Shown in pieces: positions 57,346 to 64,000 of a DNA stretch of 64,000 nt (its first letter is position 1; every line of letters starts with the position of its first letter). Origin of the DNA: Gymnothorax reevesii (taxonomy: Eukaryota; Chordata; Actinopteri; Anguilliformes; Muraenidae). The translations under genes and the position numbers were made by a program. The notes under the pieces are model-generated. The model saw only the letters and a program-made list of their open reading frames with translations, had not been told where the DNA came from and ran no database searches. The DNA lies in the NCBI GenBank assembly GCA_029721435.1, contig CM056573.1, forward strand, positions 73,970,001 through 74,034,000, read 5' to 3'.

Positions 57346-58324
57346 CAGCGTCAAAAATGCACCACCTTAATTGGATAGCCATGATGCAAATGATGTATGT
57401 TTATTATGCGTGCCCAATGCCTCCTGACAAGAGGGCCCATGGAAAAATCAGGTCTTTGACAGGCATTTATGCCATCGAAGGCTAAGAAATCTAAAATCAA
57501 GATTTCAGCCACGAGGGGAAAATCCTATTTTGGTTCTCTTCACACAATCTGGTCTTTCAAAATGTGGCAAAAGAAAAATCACTCAAAGTCAATCATTAAA
57601 CATGGTCATTAGATGGCTAAGGAGGCATGAAGTTGATGAAAAAGAGTAGGACCATACCATTACGTCATGTCCTGTCTCCCAAAGGTGTTAGACGGGCACT
57701 AGGAGAGTGATGGAATGAGGACCCAGGGGCAGGAAAGTGGATATGTATAACATGAAGTGTGTTCGAACAAAACAAATATACAAAACTTCTGGTGAACAAA
57801 AAGGGAGTGCACTAAACAAAAGAGTGGAACAGACTGAGGCTACCTGCCAGTGAAGAGGAAAACTAAAGGTTTAAATAGAGAGGGGACTCATAATTAACTA
57901 AGGAGGAACAGGTGAGATACTTAACTGAGGGTGCACAGGGGAAAACTGAATAATTGAATGAGGGCAGCTAGGATCTGTAATGGCAAAGGGGTTGCTCATT
58001 ACAGTGACCCCCAAGACACGGCTTCCAGATGGCCGATGTCAAGCCTGAAGCTCCGGGGCTGAAGTTGGGCTGTGCGCTGCAGCTTCTGGGGACCGGTGAA
58101 GAGCCTTTAGCTTCCACAAACCAGAGAAGCACCTTTAGCCTCCAGGGACCAGCAAAGGGCCTTTACCTTCTGGGTGGCCCAGAGCATGCCTGCAGCAGCC
58201 AGGTGGTCCAGAGTGCACTTGTTGCAGCCGGGAGTGTGCCTGATACAGTCGGGAGCGTGCCTGATGAAGTCGAGTGGCCGGGAGAGGTGCAACCCACTGG
58301 AGTCTGGGCGACAGGGGAATGCCT
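57346..58324. other. Unannotated interval with dispersed repeat
   Basis: No convincing gene. 57700-58015 (GAGGACCCAGGGGCAGG..., GTTTAAATAGAGAGGGGACT, AGGAGGAACAGGTGAGA) resembles a dispersed repeat I have seen in fish gene regions. The 105-codon frame at 58029-58346 is low-complexity and leads into a minisatellite, so I do not call it. Confidence 0.4.
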
Positions 58325-58530
58325 ATTTCCTACACAGGAATGCTGACCACTGGAGTCAGGGCAACAGGCCACTGAAGCTGAGGCAACAGGCTGCTGGAGT
58401 GACATGGGATACAAGCCGCTGGGGTCTCTGAAGCGACAGGGGATACAAGCCACTGGAACCTCTGGAGCAGCAGGGGATGCGGGCCATTGGAGCCTCTGGA
58501 GCAGCAGGGGATACAAGCCACTGAAGCCTT
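58325..58530 (+). repeat. Minisatellite, about 40-bp unit, five copies
   Basis: Diverged repeats of ACAGGGGATACAAGCCACTG followed by GAGCCTCTGGAGCAG. Confidence 0.8.
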
Positions 58531-59775
58531 AGAGTGACTAGAGATTAGGGATGGGTTTCATTAGGAATTTATTGATACTGGGATTACTGCTTAAAAGTAC
58601 CGATGCTTATCAATACTCTTCCAATGCTCTCCACTATTTACTGCAAAAAATGAAACCATGACATGAAAAGAAGTTGAAAGATTAAGCATGTTTTTTGTTT
58701 ATTGTAGGTGAAAATCAATGTGTTCTGTATGACCTCTCATGTGGCTATGGCTAATCAAATTCCATCAATGGGTCATGTAACAAAGAAGTAAATTAAAGTG
58801 GACCTATAATGCTACATTTCCAGATTTATATTTTGATCTTGGGACTCCCTAGAGTACTCCTGATCGTTCAAAGTCCAAAAAAGCGTCCTTATTTAGCTCA
58901 TACTGCCATCCTCAAAAGACCCCATTTGTAGTCCATTGTAGTCTCTGCCTGAAATGCCTCGTTTGGGTGGCTCTTCTGCTATGGCCCCCCCTCCCCATGT
59001 GGTCACTTTCTTCTGATTGGACAGCTCTGTGGAGGGTGGAGCTGGGCGGGACTCGGCAGAGTGCAGTTTTCCGGGTCCGCCTACCGAGTGTGAAACATGA
59101 GACACGTCTGCCATCGGAGCTAAGGAATCGGTGGGGAAATTCCGCCATCAAACGCAGTACATGTGTATAAATCTAATGAAATGAACTTGTTTTTATAAAC
59201 GCAGCGGCGTGGAGGACGGAGTGCGAAAGTCTGGCAGCTCAACCTTGAATTTGCTATCTATCTATGGCTACTGTGATGAGTTTACCAATGCTTCTACTCT
59301 ATAGCTAGGATTGAGGGAAAGCTAGAATCCACCCCATACAGACACATTTGTAGAACGGGTCGACATACCCAAGTGTAAACCGGAGACCGTAGAAATCCGG
59401 TGGGTCTATGTTTAGAGTAGTCCAGCGGATAAGCCAAAGTATTGTTGAAATTGTGATAAAAGCATGAAATTTAGCATATAAGTGCTTTATTCTTTGTAGA
59501 ATCATATTAGATCAGACACCCACTGAAATCTGGCCCATAAAATTTTTTAATGAGTCTTAAAATGTACGCCCATATATGTGCACCGAATCAGTTCCTTTCC
59601 GCCGAACAGTGAACAAAATAACTACATGTACTAAATTCCTTTGTTGAATTTAGTACTTGTTTGATTGTAAATGTGAATTCAATAATGATTATGTTCTTTT
59701 TCTTCTCTTCCAGACTCTGATGGTGGTGGTAGTTTAACAGCTTGCTTGTAGACATTGTAACATAGCTTACTAACA
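58531..59775. other. Unannotated interval
   Basis: No gene. The stretch near 58795-59050 (AGTGGACCTATAATGCTACA..., TCTTCTGATTGGACAGCTCT) resembles a dispersed fish repeat. ATG 59776 of the next pseudogene follows. Confidence 0.4.
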
Positions 59776-61298
59776 ATGGCCCAACGTTGTACAATAGCGA
59801 AGAGTCAATCTGCTCATGGTGAGACAACTGAAGTGTCCCCAACGGACTGGAGTCGCTGTGTTCTGTGTCAGGTTGTCACAAATGAAACATTGTTAGTCCA
59901 CAAAATGCAACAAACCCTCAGTTCTCTGGGTGCAAAACACTAGCCAAAAACATTGCTGCATTTGCATCAATGTCTCCAGGCTTGATGATGGTAACGGGGT
60001 CCAGGAAACACTTCAGTCAAATAATGCCTCGTGGCACAAGTCATGCTACAAACATTTCAGCAATCTGAAACTGCAAAGAGCACAGAAAAGAAAGGCTGTG
60101 GATGTTCCAGAGGTTATCAGTCCAGTTAAAACTCGATCTGTCCAAGATGTTAAACCCAAAACTGCTAGCAGCAGAACCTGCTTCTTTTGCGATGAACCTG
60201 GTGGAGAGCTACACCGAGCATCTACTATAGACGTAGACAAGAAGGTAAGATGGTATGCAACTGAGCTACAGGATACAAGACTTCTTGCCAAGCTGGCCAT
60301 GGGTGACTTGCGCGCAATCGATGCTGATTACCACACAAAGTGCTTGGTTGGGCTGTATAACAGATTTCGTTGAATGAGTAAACAATCTGAGAGCGACACA
60401 AGTCAAGAATCACTGGAAGGTATTGCTCTTGCAGAATTGATTTCATACATTGAAGAGACAAGAGCATCAGATAATGGCATCCACATCTTTCAGCTGTCCC
60501 ATTTAGTGAAACTCTACAAGGCTAGGTTAAGTCAACTGAATGTGTACGTTCCAGACAGGATCAATTCCACACGCCTAAAAGAGCGACTCATAATTCAGCT
60601 ACCTCATCTCAAAGCAACCCATCAAGGCCGGGAAGTACTTCTAGGCTTCCATGAAGACAGGTGCTGCACTGCAATTTTTGTCTGAGAATAGCTATGATGA
60701 CGAAGCTGTTCTTTTAGCCAAAACAGCTCGTATTCTCCGCCGAGATATGCTCGCAAAAAAGCAATGGCTTTTCAATGTTCAATGGCTCATTTGATCCTGA
60801 GTGTCAAACAAACTCAGTCCCTCATTCTGTCCTAGCACTTGTGAATATGATTTTATATGGAACCAACATCACCGATTTAGCTGGCACAGAGAAAGCTGAA
60901 ACAAACGCTGCACTTGCCATTTCACAGCTGTTGATGTTTAACAGCGTGAAGGATGGGAGGAGTGGGAACACAAAACTCCGCCATAACACAGATAAAGAAA
61001 CACCTTTGCCAATGTACATTGGTCTAGCAGTCCATGCCCAGACAAGACAGAGAACTCTAGTGGATAAGTTGTATCGATTGGGGCTGTCTATTTCATATGA
61101 CAGAGTTCTGCAGCTATCTTCCGACCTTGGGAATAGTGTTTGTGCCCTATATGAAAGCGAGCAAGTGGTTTGTCCTCCCAAACTGAAGGCTGATTTGTTC
61201 ACGACTGGATGCGTGGACAACATTGATCACAACCCAAGCTCCCGAACAGCAACAGACTCATTCCATGGCACTGCCATTTCGCTGACCCAACACCCTAG
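59776..61298 (+). pseudogene. PIN/CXC-type protein family, N-terminal half, multiply broken
   Basis: Starts MAQRCTIAKSQSAHGETTEV and carries two zinc-binding-like modules: CVLCQ ... WHKSCYKHF, and CFFCDEPGGELH ... YHTKCLVGLYNRF (CxxC plus HxxxC). It continues through RLKERLIIQLPHLKATHQGR, FNGSFDPECQTNSVPHSVL, NAALAISQLLMFNSVK and VDNIDHNPSSRTATDSFHGT. Lesions: frameshifts near 59920 and 59970, a TGA at 60371-60373, and frameshifts near 60660 and 60770. At 61298 it is cut by the hAT element and resumes at 63463. The family also supplies the C-terminal half at 8777-11373. Function unknown; zinc binding is inferred. Confidence 0.75.
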
Positions 61299-63454
61299 CA
61301 GGGTTATTATAGTTAACGAAAACTAAGACTAAAACTAAAACTAGCTGTGAAAAAATAATTTAGTTAACTGAAATAAAAATAAAAATGTCAATTTTTTGAA
61401 AAACGAAAACTAAATAAAAACTACAATGGACAATACAAAACTAACTAAAACTAAACTGAATTGCAGATAAAATTAGCTTCGTTTTTGTTGATAGTTTCGT
61501 TTTCTCCCTCGATTACTGTCCTGTTCAGTCAGAGTTAACCGGTTGCTTCCAGAGGGGGGAAGCATCGTGGCTATTGGCTGCTGTAGTTGCTGCATGCGTC
61601 AGCCGAAGATGATGCTTCACGTGCGCAATTCAGCCAAAAGGGTCTAGCTGCAAACGCACGGAGGAGTGGAGCTCCGCTACTTCTCTAATTCAGTGCCGTC
61701 ATAAGGGCTCACAGTCCATTGGGGCCCACAAAACCCACAGTAGACGCCATGACAAAATTATTTTGCATAGATTTACTTAATATTAATACTAATGCATCAG
61801 AGTTTAAATAAAGCCATTAAGGCATGCAATATTGATGAAATACATTTCAGTAACCCCCTTCTTTAAAAATGGTTCAATCTATGCTTCATGCTCGTATTGG
61901 AAAATAGTTTGTGCGTTTTTGCTTGCGAGGTCGCGAACTAAGGCAGCAAACAGGGATCACCGTACTTGCGAATATGATATCCAAGAGCAAACAAACAAAT
62001 GCACACAAATCTGGACGTCAGAAAAGACTAGAAAGAGGACAGGAAGAGCAAAGCAGGGGTCCAGAACATTACAAAATTCTTTTCAAAGAGAGGTGAGAGT
62101 ATTAAACTAGCTTGCTAAGTTAGCTGTTCAGGCTGGCTATTCAGCTGCTAACGTTACGTTAAAGTAACATGCAGTTAGCTGAGAAAATAATCGCCTGACA
62201 AGAATGACATTACTCAGTTATTAACGGTATCATCTACAGAAAAGATTGGTAAGGTTATCATTCGCCAGCCATCATAATATGCCGTCAAAAAATTTGGTAG
62301 CAGCAGCCTAGGACACGTTCCTCCGTTCTTATGAGTGGTTACTGCATACTCAGCTCTCTCTAGCTGTAATTGACTGTACACGCTAGGTTTGGCTAGCGAA
62401 CTACATGTAGTCAGTGCGGTAACCTTAGGTGTAACTTATATAATCTCTTGTCAAGGCGGACATTACTTTTACCTTAATTGTTTACTAAAACTAAACTGCT
62501 ACTTTAGCCTGTTGGCATAAGTCTTGCTCACGCGGGGGGTAATTTTACAGAGCTTGCCCTCCTCCTAACGATAGCAAAATGAAGCTGGGTGCTTAGAGCT
62601 ATGGTACTGGGAAGCCCATTTAGATTCTGTTTATTCCAAGACTCGGTAAGTTATTTCTTCATCAGTTGTTCCATGGAACATAACCATAAATGTTCACGAA
62701 AGTAATATGAAATGTAACAATTAAACCTTTATGCACTGCTACTTCAGAATCAGCTGTAGTCACTTCATCTGAACCTGACCCAGCAATAGATCCTCACCAC
62801 CAGCAGTCTGAATATATTTTTGATGGTGAGTAAATTAGTGAATAAGACAACTAATAATTCATAATTCACATGATGATACTCTCTTTGTTGAGTGGTTAAT
62901 TTTAAAAAAGGAAAAAATTTGGTGTATTGCATTAGGCACTGTCAAGAACACTGAGAAACAGAAAAATAATGTATAACATCATGATATATTGTCCTTAAAG
63001 AGTGGCAATGGAAAGTCAGGGGTGGGGGCCCACACCGATATTCTGTTAGGGGCCCCAGAATTCCAAGCAACTGCCCTGCGCACATTCAGTGAAGAAGATG
63101 GTTAGTTCTCAAACATGGCAAAAACTGAGGAAATAACTGAGCATAAAAAGATGATGATTAAAGAATACAGGATTAATAAAGGACTCGGTAAAAACATATT
63201 TGCTGTCATACATTCTTTTATCCTTGTCAGCTTCTACAAATTAAGGCCTTCCTCTTAATAGCTGAAAAACTAAAACTAAGACTAAAACTAAATAAAAACT
63301 AAACTAAAACTAGTGAATTCCTCAAAATAAAAACTAAACTAAAACTGCTTAATCACTTGTTCAGCTAACTAAAACTAAACTGAAATAAAAAAGCAAACTG
63401 TAAAACTAAATAAAAATAAAAAATAATGAAAATTTAAAAACTATATTAACCTTG
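61299..63454 (+). mobile_element. hAT-type element, 2.16 kb, inserted in the pseudogene (inverted sister copy)
   Basis: Ends CAGGGTTATTATAGTTAACG and CTATATTAACCTTG, flanked by exact CACCCTAG repeats (61291-61298 and 63455-63462). It matches the 53425-55630 element in reverse orientation along its length. Confidence 0.9.
61832..62110 (+). CDS. Conserved short frame of the 2.2-kb hAT-type element (copy 2)
   Basis: 92 codons, same length and same position relative to the element ends as the frame at 54837-55115. An alternative overlapping frame, 61911-62096, is also conserved (ISKSKQTNAHKSGRQKRLER). The downstream AGAGGTGAGAG donor-like site is conserved. No domain recognised. Confidence 0.4.
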   Translation: MMKYISVTPFFKNGSIYASCSYWKIVCAFLLARSRTKAANRDHRTCEYDIQEQTNKCTQIWTSEKTRKRTGRAKQGSRTLQNSFQREVRVLN

Positions 63455-63462
63455 CACCCTAG

Positions 63463-64000
63463 TCCTGATTGTTTAGGAACTGATCGGAACAAAGCAGCCA
63501 AGATCCTGTTGTGCCTGCTACACAAGGGCCAGTGAAACCTCCTTCGGATGTTCTCCATGATTCCAAACAAAGTGAGATGGATTGGCTTGTCAAAATGAAG
63601 GAGCTTCTTGACCAAGAAAAGCTTGATGAGCATGACTATTTATCATGGGCTGCCTATCATGCATCACTTCAGTCAGAACTTTCACGACCAGTATCTCGTA
63701 CAGCACTTTTGCCACTCTTTCACGAGCAGGCATATACAGCTGGGATGATTTACCATGCAATGCGGGTCATCAAAGATGCAGTCCAACATGTGAACCCTGG
63801 TCAGATTCCTGTCATCCAAATGGATCAGCCATTGTTTTCTCTCGCAAAGCAGATTCAGTGGGAATTTCCTGACATGTTTGGAGAAGACAAGTACGTCGTC
63901 ATGTTAGGAGGATTGCACATTGAAATGGCAGGTTTGAAAATGCTAGGAAAGTGGTTAGAAGACAGTGGGTGGACATCAGCTTTAGTTCTAGCCAACATAA
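63463..64000 (+). pseudogene. PIN/CXC-type family, continuation after the hAT insertion, open at window end
   Basis: After the target duplication and one more frameshift before about 63510, a single frame runs to the window edge: VPATQGPVKPPSDVLHD, MDWLVKMKELLDQEKLDEHD, RVIKDAVQHVNPGQIPVIQM, KYVVMLGGLHIEMAGLKML, GKWLEDSGWTSALVLANI. This is the segment that in relatives follows the N-terminal half and precedes the part found at 8777. The C-terminal nuclease-like region should lie beyond 64000. Confidence 0.7.

Noticed and set aside
58029..58346. 105-codon frame as a host gene
   Set aside because: Low-complexity composition, no recognisable domain, and it runs into a minisatellite with the same base composition.

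Overview
This is ray-finned (probably teleost) fish DNA. The evidence is the set of mobile element families: a Gmr1-type gypsy retrotransposon, several Tc1-like transposons with fish-type termini, PIF/Harbinger elements carrying Myb-like genes, hAT-type elements with 8-bp target duplications, non-LTR retrotransposon pieces, a tRNA-headed SINE and frequent AACGTTAGC motifs. I recognise no single-copy host gene. The window is a nested graveyard of transposable elements, and almost every open frame in it is transposon-derived and broken.

Layout. 1-5340: 3' part of a gypsy-type LTR element with gag-protease, then a pol whose integrase precedes reverse transcriptase/RNase H, then a 3' LTR. 5821-6507: inverted-repeat element. 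8777-11373: C-terminal part of a large cysteine-rich protein family with a FEN/XPG-like nuclease signature, interrupted by a solo LTR of the first element's family. 11664-14515: Harbinger element with a Myb-like gene, split by a Tc1. 17266-20128: second Harbinger lineage with convergent Myb and HARBI1-like genes, split by a LINE. 22729-30990: MITEs, Tc1 remnants (one nearly complete transposase) and two head-to-tail copies of a dispersed repeat. 31370-38430: hAT MITE, SINE, an apparently exact 1.6-kb duplication separated by 1.6 kb with a palindrome at one breakpoint, and a hAT element. 40856-47957: LINE 3' end, a second copy of the first Harbinger element in opposite orientation, and two Tc1 wrecks.

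47958-57345 is the most unusual part. A Tc1-like transposase gene is split by a 7.4-kb element that ends in a tyrosine-recombinase remnant followed by about 21 copies of a 76-77-bp satellite, each built around a 10-bp-stem hairpin. A 0.47-kb deletion derivative of the same element lies head-to-tail behind it. The satellite is itself split by a 2.2-kb hAT element with a perfect 8-bp target duplication. An inverted copy of that hAT element (61299-63454) splits the N-terminal half of another member of the nuclease/cysteine-rich family (59776 to the window end).

The genes do not form a pathway. What joins them is insertion order: target duplications and interrupted frames give a relative chronology at several places. 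All identifications were made by reading the sequence; clade assignments are tentative where stated.
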